Below the pieces are notes generated by a model. It was not told the DNA's origin and did no database searches. It saw only the letters and a program-made list of their open reading frames with translations. From Clostridia bacterium (GTDB taxonomy: Bacteria > Acidobacteriota > Terriglobia > Terriglobales > Acidobacteriaceae), in NCBI GenBank assembly GCA_035561135.1, contig DATMYA010000079.1:1-64000 (forward strand): a stretch of DNA of 64,000 bases, written 5' to 3'. This document shows positions 1-8,621 of the stretch, piece by piece (position 1 is the first letter of the stretch; each line of letters begins with the position of its first letter). Made by a program: the position numbers and the translations under genes.

Positions 1-311
1 GGGTTGTCCCTGCGTGCGGCCCATCGAATTGCTTCCTCGGGCAGAAGAAACTCGATCCGCTGCACCGTCTGTCCGCTGTACTCAGTGAGCGCTGCGCGGT
101 AATGTCCGGCCATGCCGAGCAACTGCGCACGCCACGCGGCATCTGGCACTTCGATTCTCAGGATGCCTTCGCGGAATTCCAGAACTTTCGTGCGGTCGGA
201 GACCGCCTGGCCGCAGACGAATGTCCAAGCCGTCCCTGCCGCTTCTTCCGCAGGAAGACGTCTGATCGCGTCAGCCATGATTTTTTTGAGTGTGCCGCGA
301 ACTTGATCCAT
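1..311 (-). CDS. DUF721 / DciA-like protein, 3' part missing
   Basis: Reading the minus strand from ATG at 311 gives MDQVRGTLKKIMADAIRRLP, then a segment ending in EFREGILRIEVPDAAWRAQL and LLPEEAI, still open at the window edge. The G-x-L-x-I-x-V-x-D-x-A-W-x-x-x-L pattern is the signature of the DUF721 fold, which includes DciA, the replicative helicase operator found in many bacteria that lack DnaC. About 103 codons are visible and the C-terminus lies outside. The role as a helicase loader is inferred from the family. Other DUF721 proteins have no known function. Confidence 0.6.
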   Translation of the reverse strand, partial: MDQVRGTLKKIMADAIRRLPAEEAAGTAWTFVCGQAVSDRTKVLEFREGILRIEVPDAAWRAQLLGMAGHYRAALTEYSGQTVQRIEFLLPEEAIRWAARRDN

Positions 312-528
312 CCGATTCCGCCCGGCGTGATTCTAGCACCGCTGATTGGGGGCCTCGCCGCCAGGCAGCGATGTTCCCTTCGGCGGCTGAGCGCATAGGT
401 GCGAATGCGATTACCAAAGGCATTTGACGCGGCATCGGCCCTCGCCTAAAACTCAAATTGCAAGTACTGGCGGATCAGGCGCAGATCGTTCGCTCTCCCC
501 AATTCCTACCGCCAGGCGTGAGGCGAAC

Positions 529-666
529 GTGAACGATTCAAAGAACGACGAGGGCCCCGCACCTCCTGTAACCCGGAATGCAAAGTATCTCGACGTCTTG
601 ATTGTGTGTGTCGTGTTATTGATGGGGCTCGTTGCTTTTCTGCTCTTTTTGCCCGAAACAAAATAG
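529..666 (+). CDS. small single-span membrane protein (45 aa)
   Basis: A GTG start at 529, preceded by an AGGCG-type ribosome site, opens a 45-residue protein. It has a hydrophilic N-terminus (NDSKNDEGPAPPVTRNAKY) followed by one strong membrane segment (about residues 22-41, LDVLIVCVVLLMGLVAFLLF) and a short tail, LPETK. The open frame continues upstream, but the composition there looks non-coding, so the internal GTG is preferred. I do not recognise the family. It lies between the divergent DUF721 gene and the convergent end of cca. Confidence 0.45.
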   Translation: MNDSKNDEGPAPPVTRNAKYLDVLIVCVVLLMGLVAFLLFLPETK

Positions 667-677
667 GTGGTTCCAGT

Positions 678-2039
678 TTATGACGCAAGCGGATACTCGC
701 TGCGGATGAACTGCATAGCTGTTTCCTTGTCGCGGAGGCGTCCCTCGAGTTGTCCGTCTTCCACGGCAGACAGGATTTCGCGAAAGCGCGGTCCTGGTTT
801 ATAACCTGCATGGATGAGGTCGTGCCCCGTGATGAGCGGCGCCGGCCTCATTTCTTCTTCCGGCATCGTCTCCACTTTCTCGCGGCAAAACTCGTACAGA
901 TCGAGCATACCGTGACTGCCGAGGCAATCGATGCGGTGCAACTCCAGATGTTCGGTGAACCTCGGCAGGCGGAGAAAACGCTTGAGCGTCGATTTCTTCA
1001 TCTTCAAGACGTCAGCGAAGCGCAGATGATTGGCAACGAGAGCAGCGATCTGCTCGGTATCTTCGTTCGAAAAGCGCAGGCTTCGGCAGATCTCTTCTGC
1101 CATGCGCGTTCCGACCTCGACATGGCCATCAAAGCGGATGCGGTCAGGAGCGACGCGAAATGTTGGCGGCTTGCCAACATCGTGCAGCAGAGCACCCCAG
1201 GCGAGGGTGCGCGAGCACTCCGGATGCAGCATGCCGAGCAGCAGCAGCGTGTGTACCCAGACGTCGCCCTCGGGATGATACTGCGGCGGCTGCGCGACGC
1301 CTTTCATTCTTTCAACTTCCGGGAGCACCTCGCGCAGAAGGCCACTCTGGTCGAGAAATTCGAAGGCGAGCCTGGCACTGCCTTCCGTGAGCATTTTGGT
1401 GAGTTCATCGCGCACTCGCTCGCGGCTCACCTGTGCGATCTGCGGAGCGAACTCCTTGATGGCGGCGAAGGTTTCGGGATCGATGCTGTAGCTGAATCGC
1501 GCAGCAAAACGAACCGCTCGCAACATGCGTAACTTGTCTTCTGCGAAGCGGCGCTCGGGACTTCCGATCGTCCGCACGATTCCCGCTGCCAGGTCGTCGC
1601 GTCCCCCGACCCAGTCCAGTACCTTGTCTCCATTGAGCGGATCGAGCATCAATCCGTTGATTGTGAAATCGCGACGCTGCACGTCTTCCCGCGGATCTGA
1701 CGTGTAGCGCACTTCGTCGGGGTGGCGCCCATCGCTATAAACGCCGTCGCTGCGGAAAGTAGCCACTTCGACACACTTGCCGGCAGCTTCGGCGGAGTCA
1801 CAGTCCGCCTCACCCAGCGACTTAGGAGGAACGAGCACCACGCCAAACTGCGCGCCGACCGCGTAGGTCTCGGGAAAGATTCGCAACACCCGGTCAGGCG
1901 TAGCATCGGTTGAGACATCGTAATCGGCAGGCTCCCGGCCGAGCAGGAGGTCGCGGACGCATCCGCCTACAAGGTAGGCCTGGTGCCCGCGCTCGCGCAA
2001 GACCCGTACGATCTCGATTGCAGCCTCTTTCAATCTCAT
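678..2039 (-). CDS. cca: CCA tRNA nucleotidyltransferase / poly(A) polymerase family
   Basis: The 453-residue product has the class II nucleotidyltransferase head near its N-terminus. VGGCVRDLLLG is followed by DYDVSTDA with the metal-binding Asp pair, then an RRDFTINGLMLDP segment and a tRNA-binding helical region. Further on is an HD-type motif (GALLHDVGKPPT, about residue 286) and a C-terminal all-helical part. The family adds CCA to tRNA 3' ends; HD-containing members may also act as phosphohydrolases. The frame opens upstream at 2078, but MRLKEAAIEIVRVLRERGHQAYLVGG at 2039 matches the family N-terminus, so that start was chosen. It is divergent from tsaD, with about 110 bases between them. 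Confidence 0.9.
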   Translation of the reverse strand: MRLKEAAIEIVRVLRERGHQAYLVGGCVRDLLLGREPADYDVSTDATPDRVLRIFPETYAVGAQFGVVLVPPKSLGEADCDSAEAAGKCVEVATFRSDGVYSDGRHPDEVRYTSDPREDVQRRDFTINGLMLDPLNGDKVLDWVGGRDDLAAGIVRTIGSPERRFAEDKLRMLRAVRFAARFSYSIDPETFAAIKEFAPQIAQVSRERVRDELTKMLTEGSARLAFEFLDQSGLLREVLPEVERMKGVAQPPQYHPEGDVWVHTLLLLGMLHPECSRTLAWGALLHDVGKPPTFRVAPDRIRFDGHVEVGTRMAEEICRSLRFSNEDTEQIAALVANHLRFADVLKMKKSTLKRFLRLPRFTEHLELHRIDCLGSHGMLDLYEFCREKVETMPEEEMRPAPLITGHDLIHAGYKPGPRFREILSAVEDGQLEGRLRDKETAMQFIRSEYPLAS

Positions 2040-2149
2040 CGCAAAAGAGTGTAACGCCTTCCAAGCTTGTGGTTGCACCCTTGGATGCCGAGCCGGGGCC
2101 GCCGAACTTCGTCAGCCACTACTTCGACGCGGCGGTTTAACATGGATAC

Positions 2150-3301
2150 ATGCAACAGTCGTACATACTGGGTATCGAGAGCTCCTGTGACGAGACCTCG
2201 GCGGCCGTCGTACGCGGCGGAGAAGAACTGATTTCCAACGTCGTCGCCTCGCAGATCGCGACACATCAGCTTTATGGCGGCGTGGTGCCGGAACTGGCCT
2301 CACGCGAGCACCTGCGCAACATCGTACCTGTAGTTCGCGGCGCACTGAAACAAGCAGGCAGGGACTACGAGTCCATTGACGCCCTGGCAGTGACGCAAGG
2401 CCCTGGACTGGCCGGAGCATTGCTCGTCGGCGTCAGCTACGCCAAGGCGCTTGCCTTCGCCCTGGAAAAGCCGCTGATCGCCGTCAACCATCTGGAAGGC
2501 CACATCCACGCCGTGCTGCTGGAGCAGCGCCAGAATGGCAATCGTAATCTCGAGTTTCCCGTCCTGGCGCTGGTGGTAAGCGGCGGACATACGCATCTGT
2601 ACATGGCCGAACAGCACGAACAGCTTTGGTCGTATCAGAACATAGGTCACACGCGCGATGACGCTGCGGGCGAGGCGTTCGACAAGGTCGCGAAGCTACT
2701 CGGACTCGGCTATCCCGGCGGCCCGCTAATCGATCGCCTGTCGCGCCACGGAGACCCGAAGGCAATCAAGTTTCCACCATCCCAGATGAAGCACCGCGAC
2801 CGCAACGATCGAGCGCGGGGCATTGCCGAACCTGAGCGCCCGCAGTTCGACTTCTCATTCAGCGGGATAAAGACCGCAGTTTTGAGGTATGTAGAGACAC
2901 ACGACATGGAGCGGCTCATCACCGCACGACGGCACTTCCTGACGGCGACTCCGAAGGCGAAGCCCGAAGAACTATTGAACGTATGCGACAAGCAGACGCT
3001 AGACCTTATCGCATCATTCCAACGCGCTGTCGTCGACGACCTTGTTACAAAGACGCTGGCGGCGGTACGCGAATATGAGGTGCGCACGCTACTGGTGACG
3101 GGAGGCGTGGCAGCCAATAGCGAGCTTCGACAAACGTTTGAAACGCGCGGCATGAAGGAGGGTTTGGCCGTTTACTTTCCTTCGCGACCGCTCTCAACCG
3201 ACAACGCTGCAATGATCGCCGCCGCCGCTTATCCGAAGTGGCTTGCGCACGACTTCGCCAGCCCGGAGATGTCGGCGGAAGCTTCCCTGCCCCTGCGGTA
3301 G
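2150..3301 (+). CDS. tsaD: tRNA N6-adenosine threonylcarbamoyltransferase TsaD
   Basis: The protein starts MQQSYILGIESSCDETSAAVV, the characteristic Kae1/TsaD N-terminus of the ASKHA fold. The iron-binding HLEGHIHA histidines lie near residue 115, with further family motifs VSGGHTHL and DDAAGEAFDKVAKLLGLGYPGG, and a C-terminal VTGGVAANSELR. The length of 383 is slightly above the usual 335-350 because of an insertion near KHRDRNDRARGI. TsaD transfers threonylcarbamoyl from TC-AMP to A37 of ANN-decoding tRNAs, with TsaB and TsaE, which are not in this window. A strong hairpin lies just downstream. Confidence 0.95.
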   Translation: MQQSYILGIESSCDETSAAVVRGGEELISNVVASQIATHQLYGGVVPELASREHLRNIVPVVRGALKQAGRDYESIDALAVTQGPGLAGALLVGVSYAKALAFALEKPLIAVNHLEGHIHAVLLEQRQNGNRNLEFPVLALVVSGGHTHLYMAEQHEQLWSYQNIGHTRDDAAGEAFDKVAKLLGLGYPGGPLIDRLSRHGDPKAIKFPPSQMKHRDRNDRARGIAEPERPQFDFSFSGIKTAVLRYVETHDMERLITARRHFLTATPKAKPEELLNVCDKQTLDLIASFQRAVVDDLVTKTLAAVREYEVRTLLVTGGVAANSELRQTFETRGMKEGLAVYFPSRPLSTDNAAMIAAAAYPKWLAHDFASPEMSAEASLPLR

Positions 3302-3320
3302 GAGCACTCGGCCTGAAAAG

Positions 3321-3350
3321 CAAATGCGCTCCCAACCGGGAGCGCATTTG
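3321..3350. terminator. perfect 13-bp hairpin between convergent tsaD and cheY-like gene
   Basis: CAAATGCGCTCCC, a 4-base loop AACC, then the exact reverse complement. On the minus strand it is followed by CTTTTC. Its place between convergent genes fits a bidirectional terminator. A second GC-rich hairpin (GCGCGC-GAAA-GCGCGC) lies at about 3406-3422, closer to the receiver gene. Confidence 0.7.
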
Positions 3351-3439
3351 AGGAACTCTAAACACCATAATGAATGTGCTGCCTGAAAACTGAGCAGACC
3401 CTTCGGCGCGCGAAAGCGCGCGTTCACCTATCGGGGTGA

Positions 3440-3817
3440 TCAGGCCGTGAGTGTGGTGGTGAACATACCCGCTATGGCGGCGTGCAACTGCTCCTGTATG
3501 TCGATGTCCTTGTAGATGACCAGATCGGCCCGCGATTCCGGTACTCCGTGGGAAGTGGTCTGCCGGGCGGCGAGAACAACAATTGGCGTGGCGTGCGTCT
3601 CCGGGCGGCTCTTCAATGCCGTGATCAGCTCACTGCCGCTCATCCTGGGCATGGAAAGATCCGTGATGATGATATCCGGACGGAGCTTTTCCAGAAGTTC
3701 CAGGGCTTCCACTCCATTGGTCGCCGATTCCACGGCGAAGCCACGTTCCTCGAGAAAACGGCACACTGCGTGGCGAATCAGCATCGAGTCATCAACGACC
3801 AGCGCCACACGTGACAT
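3440..3817 (-). CDS. single-domain response regulator (CheY-like receiver)
   Basis: This 125-residue protein is a receiver domain alone. It has the acidic pair after the first strand (LVVDDSMLIRHAV), the phosphoacceptor Asp in DIIITDLSMPRMSG (about residue 54), and a PIVVLAAR strand carrying the switch region. The usual C-terminal Lys position reads LVIYKDID. There is no output domain, so it would act by protein-protein contact, as CheY or a phosphorelay intermediate does. A GAGGAG ribosome site sits 6 bases before the ATG. No histidine kinase is nearby, so its partner cannot be named. Confidence 0.85.
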   Translation of the reverse strand: MSRVALVVDDSMLIRHAVCRFLEERGFAVESATNGVEALELLEKLRPDIIITDLSMPRMSGSELITALKSRPETHATPIVVLAARQTTSHGVPESRADLVIYKDIDIQEQLHAAIAGMFTTTLTA

Positions 3818-4131
3818 TTGAACTCCTCAAGGTACGCTTCGGTTAACCAGCAGCTCAGCCCCCAGTAAGCGAACTACTTTGGATAGTTCCTCACGATAGC
3901 AAACAGATGTTTGGGCGACAACACGGTATTGACGCTTTGGTCATTACTCTGGTCACCATGCGAGCTGAAGCTGGACTCACCGCGCAAGATTCCGCGTAGA
4001 CGCGTCACTCCGCTAGTCACGGCGGCAATACCACGCGGCAGGGTTGCAATCACAAAGTTCTGAAGACGCACGAACGCCCTGGCAGGGACAGAACGGCTCG
4101 CCCGCCATTCGCCGGACAATAGCCTGGCGGG
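3818..4131. other. intergenic stretch with no supported gene
   Basis: About 310 bases between the receiver gene and the small zinc-site protein. The only open frame (81 codons, minus strand, TTG start at 4119) has an Arg-rich, low-complexity product without recognisable features, and is not called. The promoter of the receiver gene is presumably here, but no convincing -35/-10 pair was found. Confidence 0.4.
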
Positions 4132-4338
4132 TTAGGCCTCTTCAGCTGCTGAGGCGCTTTGCTCTATTGCCATGTCTTTGAATTCGCTGGATTCGAAGAC
4201 CTCACGACATTCGACACATTCGACGAATTCGGAGTCTTCTTCTCGCGCCACGATCTGCACACGCGGATGCTGACACTTCTTTTCCATTGGTTTGCTCGGG
4301 AGTGAAGCGTTGGAGGATGCCGGCTGGATTGAACTCAT
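4132..4338 (-). CDS. small protein with possible CxH...CxxC zinc site (68 aa)
   Basis: The ATG at 4338 is preferred over an upstream TTG (4404) that lacks a ribosome site. The product has a Ser/Pro-rich start, then EKKCQHPRVQIVAREEDSEF and VECVECREVFE, giving a C-x-H and C-x2-C arrangement that could bind one zinc ion, followed by an acidic, Ala-rich tail. It resembles the short uncharacterised zinc-ribbon proteins common in Acidobacteria. No function is known, and it is transcribed away from its neighbours' promoters. Confidence 0.5.
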   Translation of the reverse strand: MSSIQPASSNASLPSKPMEKKCQHPRVQIVAREEDSEFVECVECREVFESSEFKDMAIEQSASAAEEA

Positions 4339-4466
4339 AGACTTCGCCCCGTTCACTGGGGCTGAAATGTTTGGGTATTTTAAAACGTCGTCAAAACTTG
4401 TCAAGCGCCAACAAGCGCTGCTGATTGATTAATGGATATCCAAGCAGCGTGTCGCCAGCACCGGAA

Positions 4467-5675
4467 TTATGGACGTGCTTTCTTCGATCCGAGTTGCACC
4501 GGGACGGCCTCGGGCGAGTCCATCGTGTGCGCGGGCGAAGGCATGGGATAAATGCCGTCCAGTCGGGCTTCAGATATGCCGATGCGAATGATGTCAGCAG
4601 GGGCAACACGAGCCAGTCCGAGAGTGGCGGATTTGACAGCCTGCTCAAATGTCGCACGGCCGGTCAACGAGGTCTCCAGAAACAGATACTTGTCAGCGCG
4701 CTTGGCCACGCGCACTCCGACGTAGGCGTGTCCCGGCACAAGCACCACGACGGGATCCATGCCAAGATTCTCGAAGAGAGACGCGTACATCACCGCGCCG
4801 TCAATGCAATTGGCGGAGACCTGGTGAAGCGACTCTCCGGGCATGCGCACGCGCTCGCTCACGTCCTGATGGCCACCGAAGGTCAGCGAACTCTTCACGT
4901 ACGAAATGCCCTTCTGCTGTAACGCACGGTAGATCGCCCGTGCCTGCGTATAAGTGGAACGCTCCTGCGCTGCCACGCTCCGTGAAGCCTCGTATCCGGG
5001 AAGACGGCGCTTCGGCGTCATCTCCTTAGCAGCGCTGAGCACCTGCTCCACCTTTGGGTCGTGCGGCGTGACCCAGGAAGCTATGAAAGACGCGTACTTG
5101 AAGTCGCGTCCCCAATACATGTCCCCCGCAGAACGCAGGCGCACGGGTACCGTCTCAGAAGAGAGCGGTTTTCCAGCCATGTCCGTCACAGACACCAGCG
5201 CGGTGGCCGCAACGATTTCCTTGTTGCGGTAGAGTCGCGGCAGAAAGCTGGGAGCGAAGAGATATGCGCGCGAGACGCCGGCGGCGAGTTCAACCAGTTG
5301 AATCTCCTGATCGCTCCAACCCGGTACCTGCACAGTAATGCGGGCCTTCAATAGTTTGTCGGTGGAATTTGTGACCCGAACCGAGACCGTGCCCCACTGC
5401 CGGTCGCGCGGCTTGCGCAACGAAGCATAGTTGGCGAAGACCGGAAATATCTCGCCATCGAGCCCTGCCGTGATTGTGAAAGTCGGCTCAGTCGAACGTT
5501 CTTTGATCGGAGCCGACGGTTCTGCTTTTCCGGTGCCAAGCTCCGGAGAGGCAAAGGCACCGCCAACGAGCAGCGTGGAGATGACCACAGCCGTTGCAAC
5601 GAGCCTTTTACCGGCCCGGGCGAGATTCGCGCCATTCCTGTGTTCGGAAACCCCAGATGCACATAGCTTCAGCAC
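4467..5675 (-). CDS. exported transglutaminase-like superfamily protein
   Basis: The 402-residue product has an N-terminal hydrophobic export signal (KRLVATAVVISTLLVGGAFA) and a beta-rich middle part (SVRVTNSTDKLLKARITVQVPG). The C-terminal third carries SANCIDGAVMYASLFENLGM, then VVLVPGHAYVGV and FLETS. Cys, His and acidic residues in that order are what the transglutaminase-like (papain-fold) core uses. The start is a GTG, so the exact N-terminus is uncertain. The substrate is unknown. Homologous acidobacterial proteins are annotated only as hypothetical, so catalytic activity is an inference. Confidence 0.6.
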   Translation of the reverse strand: MLKLCASGVSEHRNGANLARAGKRLVATAVVISTLLVGGAFASPELGTGKAEPSAPIKERSTEPTFTITAGLDGEIFPVFANYASLRKPRDRQWGTVSVRVTNSTDKLLKARITVQVPGWSDQEIQLVELAAGVSRAYLFAPSFLPRLYRNKEIVAATALVSVTDMAGKPLSSETVPVRLRSAGDMYWGRDFKYASFIASWVTPHDPKVEQVLSAAKEMTPKRRLPGYEASRSVAAQERSTYTQARAIYRALQQKGISYVKSSLTFGGHQDVSERVRMPGESLHQVSANCIDGAVMYASLFENLGMDPVVVLVPGHAYVGVRVAKRADKYLFLETSLTGRATFEQAVKSATLGLARVAPADIIRIGISEARLDGIYPMPSPAHTMDSPEAVPVQLGSKKARP

Positions 5676-5744
5676 AGGCTCAGGGTAATCGTGTGACAGC
5701 CAGGAAGGAATCCAGCAATGGCCTTAATTCCTGCAGCCTGGGTA

Positions 5745-6011
5745 TTAGCCGCGCTTGCGCTGGTCCTGATCGTCGTCCATCAGATGCAGGCGGATCTCGC
5801 CCTTGTCTTCGGGTTCGACAGGCCGGTGCTCATTCCACCAATGGATGATGCCGGCCATCAACAAACCTATAACAACACTGATGCCCAGAAACCAGCGGAT
5901 CGCCGCAACCCAGATCAGCAGCGCGAGAAGAATGACCCCACCGACAACGACTCCAGCGGTTCCCTTGTTCCACAAGCTGCCTTCCAGCCGTGTTTGTCGT
6001 CTCTCCACCAT
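5745..6011 (-). CDS. small two-span membrane protein (88 aa)
   Basis: MVERRQTRLEGSLWNKG leads into two adjoining membrane segments (about residues 18-33 and 37-52, VVVGGVILLALLIWVAA and WFLGISVVIGLLMAGIIHWW) and an acidic-then-basic cytosolic tail (RPVEPEDKGEIRL, DDDQDQRKRG). The frame is open further upstream to 6059, but the ATG at 6011 gives the better N-terminus. The family is not recognised. It is divergent from the isc operon and may share the AT-rich promoter region between them. Confidence 0.5.
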   Translation of the reverse strand: MVERRQTRLEGSLWNKGTAGVVVGGVILLALLIWVAAIRWFLGISVVIGLLMAGIIHWWNEHRPVEPEDKGEIRLHLMDDDQDQRKRG

Positions 6012-6150
6012 AGCCGGAATTGTAGGACGTTTTGCAGCACCAGACAGCGCTGTCGCCACAAACTTCCGGAGAAGGACAGCAGCTCGGGATAATCAACTCT
6101 CGTTAGTGAAGGGCAAATTCAACGATCTTTCCAATTCCAGAAACTCTAAA

Positions 6151-6173
6151 TTTGCGACCAAAATAGCCGCATA
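6151..6173. promoter_or_regulatory. distal IscR-like operator
   Basis: TTTGCGAC-N7-GCCGCATA is an imperfect dyad (6 of 8 arm positions). Its left arm and spacer start (TGCGACCAAA) repeat exactly in the promoter-proximal site at 6271. It lies in the AT-rich gap about 150 bases before iscR, placed to act as an upstream or cooperative site. Confidence 0.45.
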
Positions 6174-6238
6174 TTATAAATACCTTGTTTTCATATATTT
6201 GCTCCAATATACGACATCGGACTTAGAGGTTCCTGCGG

Positions 6239-6267
6239 TTGCTTTCTTTCTATGCTGCATCTATTAT
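6239..6267 (+). promoter_or_regulatory. sigma70-type promoter of the isc operon
   Basis: TTGCTT (6239-6244), a 17-base spacer and TATTAT (6262-6267) give a good housekeeping promoter. The expected start site, near 6274, falls inside the operator at 6271-6293. Binding there would block initiation, as in autoregulated iscR promoters. Confidence 0.55.
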
Positions 6268-6270
6268 GAA

Positions 6271-6293
6271 TGTGCGACCAAATAAGTCGTACA
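6271..6293. promoter_or_regulatory. proximal IscR-like operator overlapping the transcription start
   Basis: TGTGCGAC-N7-GTCGTACA is a 23-bp dyad with 7 of 8 arm positions matching. It has the CGAC...GTCG core spacing seen in Rrf2-family operators. It lies between the -10 box and the iscR start codon at 6324, which is the position expected for negative autoregulation by [2Fe-2S]-IscR. Confidence 0.6.
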
Positions 6294-6323
6294 TGTTTCG
6301 CTGTTCCGAACTCTGAATAGCCG

Positions 6324-6764
6324 ATGTTAAAGCTCACAAAAAAAGCCGACTACGGACTAATCGCCATGAGGCACTTGGCGCAACATTCCGAACTCGGCGC
6401 GTGCAGCGCGAAAGACCTGGCGGAGATGTACGGCGTCCCGCAGGAGGCGCTCGCAAAGATTCTGCAAAAGCTTGTGAAGTCCGAGCTACTGGTCTCCCAG
6501 CACGGTACGAACGGCGGATACCTGCTGGCGCGCAATCCGCGCAGCATCAGCGCCTTCGAAGTTATCAAGGCCATTGAAGGGCCGCTCTTCATCACATCGT
6601 GCAATAGCGATCAAGGCGATTGCGAACACACCCAGCGCTGCACGATTCGGGAGCCGCTGCGCAAAGTGAGCCGAAGCATTGAAGAGGTTCTTACAAAGCT
6701 AACAGTCTGGGACATGACTGAGGGTTCGGAGCAGACGACCATTGAATTGGTCACGCTGCGGTAA
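6324..6764 (+). CDS. iscR: Rrf2-family Fe-S sensing regulator IscR
   Basis: The protein begins MLKLTKKADYGLIAMRHLAQ, the Rrf2 winged helix, with recognition and wing segments YGVPQEALAKILQKL and SQHGTNGGYLLAR. Three cysteines (C93, C100, C106; spacing C-x6-C-x5-C) match the cluster ligands of IscR. IscR senses cellular Fe-S demand by holding a [2Fe-2S] cluster and represses the isc operon when loaded. It is first in an eight-gene operon whose every member belongs to Fe-S assembly, and two dyad operators precede it. The C-terminal tail is about 15 residues shorter than in E. coli. Confidence 0.9.
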   Translation: MLKLTKKADYGLIAMRHLAQHSELGACSAKDLAEMYGVPQEALAKILQKLVKSELLVSQHGTNGGYLLARNPRSISAFEVIKAIEGPLFITSCNSDQGDCEHTQRCTIREPLRKVSRSIEEVLTKLTVWDMTEGSEQTTIELVTLR

Positions 6765-6819
6765 GCAGGGATTGGTTTGAACGACGGTGCCTGCGGGCAC
6801 GTCAGGAGAAAGCACCGAT

Positions 6820-8073
6820 ATGGCGAATGGCACCGACAACGGCAAGCACGATTTCAAGCTGCCGATCTACATGGATAACCACGCGACCACGCCGATGGAC
6901 CCCCGCGTCCTCGAAGAGATGATGCCGTTCTTTACGGATAAGTTCGGCAACGCGGCGAGCCGCAACCATGAATACGGCTGGGTGGCCGAGCAGGCCGTGG
7001 AGCAAGGGCGCGAGCGCATTGCGAAGCTGATCGGCGCGACCTCGAAGGAGATCATCTTCACCTCGGGCGCGACCGAGAGCAACAACCTTGCCATCAAGGG
7101 CGTCGCCGAGATGTACAGGGACAAGGGCAACCACATAATCACCGAGGTAACCGAGCACAAGGCCGTGCTGGATACCTGCAAGCGGCTTGAGAAGAACGGC
7201 TATCGCGTGACGTATCTGCCTGTGCAGAAGGATGGCCGCATCGACCTGGAAGACCTGAAGCGTGCCTTGGATGACAAGACCATCCTTGTCACGATCATGA
7301 CCGCCAATAACGAGATCGGCATCCTGCAGCCCATTGAAGAGATCGGCAAGATATGCAAAGAGCGCGGCGTGCTGTTCCACACCGACGCTGTGCAGGCAGT
7401 GGGCAAAGTGCCCTTCAACGTCATCCAGCAGAACGTCGACCTGGCTTCGATCAGCGGACACAAGATCTATGGACCGAAGGGCGTGGGCGCGCTTTACGTG
7501 CGCCGCAAGAACCCCCGCGTGCAACTGGTCGCACAGATTGATGGCGGCGGACATGAGCGCGGTATGCGTAGCGGCACGCTGAACGTTCCCGGCATCGCGG
7601 GGCTGGGCAAGGCTTGCGAGCTCGCGATGAACGAAATGCCTGAGGAAAGCGCTCGCATGATCAAGATGCGCGACAGCCTGAAGTACCAGATTTTTGCAGA
7701 ACTCGATCAGGTCTACGTCAACGGCACGATGGAGCATCACCTACCCGGTAATTTGAACATCAGCTTTGCGTACGTCGAAGGCGAGTCGCTGCTGATGGGC
7801 ATCAACGATATTGCGGTCTCCAGTGGATCAGCATGCACGTCGGCCACGCTGGAACCATCGTACGTGCTGAAGGCGCTCGGCACCGGCGACGACCTGGCAC
7901 ACAGCTCAATTCGCTTCGGCATGGGGCGCTTCAATACGCAAGCGGAAGTTGACTATGTGGCGCGCCGCGTCATCGATACCGTGAAACGCCTGCGCGAACT
8001 CTCGCCGCTCTACGAGATGGCGAAGGAAGGCGTTGACCTGGCGAAGGTTCAGTGGGCTGCGGAGAATCACTAA
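6820..8073 (+). CDS. iscS: cysteine desulfurase IscS
   Basis: Class V PLP enzyme of 417 residues that takes sulfur from cysteine for IscU. Visible features are the N-terminus [17 protein letters not shown], the [10 protein letters not shown] loop, [12 protein letters not shown], the PLP lysine in [12 protein letters not shown] (about residue 217) and the catalytic Cys in SSGSACTSA. The C-terminus [20 protein letters not shown] is the tail that docks IscU and matches proteobacterial IscS closely. The frame is open from 6787, but AGGAGA at 6804-6809, ten bases before the ATG at 6820, fixes the start. Confidence 0.96.
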   Translation: MANGTDNGKHDFKLPIYMDNHATTPMDPRVLEEMMPFFTDKFGNAASRNHEYGWVAEQAVEQGRERIAKLIGATSKEIIFTSGATESNNLAIKGVAEMYRDKGNHIITEVTEHKAVLDTCKRLEKNGYRVTYLPVQKDGRIDLEDLKRALDDKTILVTIMTANNEIGILQPIEEIGKICKERGVLFHTDAVQAVGKVPFNVIQQNVDLASISGHKIYGPKGVGALYVRRKNPRVQLVAQIDGGGHERGMRSGTLNVPGIAGLGKACELAMNEMPEESARMIKMRDSLKYQIFAELDQVYVNGTMEHHLPGNLNISFAYVEGESLLMGINDIAVSSGSACTSATLEPSYVLKALGTGDDLAHSSIRFGMGRFNTQAEVDYVARRVIDTVKRLRELSPLYEMAKEGVDLAKVQWAAENH

Positions 8074-8145
8074 CGCACAGAGTTGTGTTCTTGTTGGCAG
8101 TGGCGGCTTGAGCCGGACAGAGTTCAGATTTCAGGAGATGCGCGA

Positions 8146-8547
8146 ATGGCATACAGCGATAAGGTTTTGGACCACTACACGAATCCTCGCAACGTGGGCT
8201 CGATGGATAAGGCGAGCGCCGAAGTTGGCACGGGACTGGTTGGCGCGCCCGAATGCGGCGATGTCATGAAGCTACAGATCAAGGTTAACCCTGTAACGAG
8301 CGTCATAGAAGACGCCAAGTTCAAGACCTTTGGCTGCGGCTCCGCAATCGCTTCCTCTTCGCTCGCGACCGAGTGGGTGAAAGGCAAGACCGTGGACGAA
8401 GCGCTGCAGATCAAGAACACGGACATCGTCCGTGAGCTGTCGCTTCCTCCTGTAAAGATCCACTGCTCCGTGCTTGCGGAAGATGCGATTCGTGCGGCGA
8501 TCGGAGACTGGAAGAAGAAGCAGGGCTCGGAAGGCGCGGGCGCGTAA
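8146..8547 (+). CDS. iscU: Fe-S cluster assembly scaffold IscU
   Basis: A 133-residue scaffold on which the [2Fe-2S] cluster is built. It starts MAYSDKVLDHYTNPRNVGSM. The three cluster cysteines are in APECGDVM, KTFGCGSAIASSS and KIHCSVLAEDAI, with the conserved Asp after the first. The LPPVKIHCS segment holds the LPPVK motif recognised by the HscA chaperone, present in this operon. An AGGAG site precedes the ATG at 8146; the frame extends upstream without coding character. Confidence 0.96.
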   Translation: MAYSDKVLDHYTNPRNVGSMDKASAEVGTGLVGAPECGDVMKLQIKVNPVTSVIEDAKFKTFGCGSAIASSSLATEWVKGKTVDEALQIKNTDIVRELSLPPVKIHCSVLAEDAIRAAIGDWKKKQGSEGAGA

Positions 8548-8621
8548 TCGTTAGAGTTCGTAGTCCCATAACCCAGTTGTCGCTGTAAACAAGCGCGTAG
8601 CGCAGGGAATAGAATCGAACC

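Noticed and set aside
3874..4119. 81-codon minus-strand frame
   Set aside because: TTG start, no ribosome site, Arg-rich composition without motif.
6802..7740. 312-codon frame antisense to iscS
   Set aside because: It is a high-GC shadow of the iscS codons. IscS is certain and the antisense product has no recognisable features.
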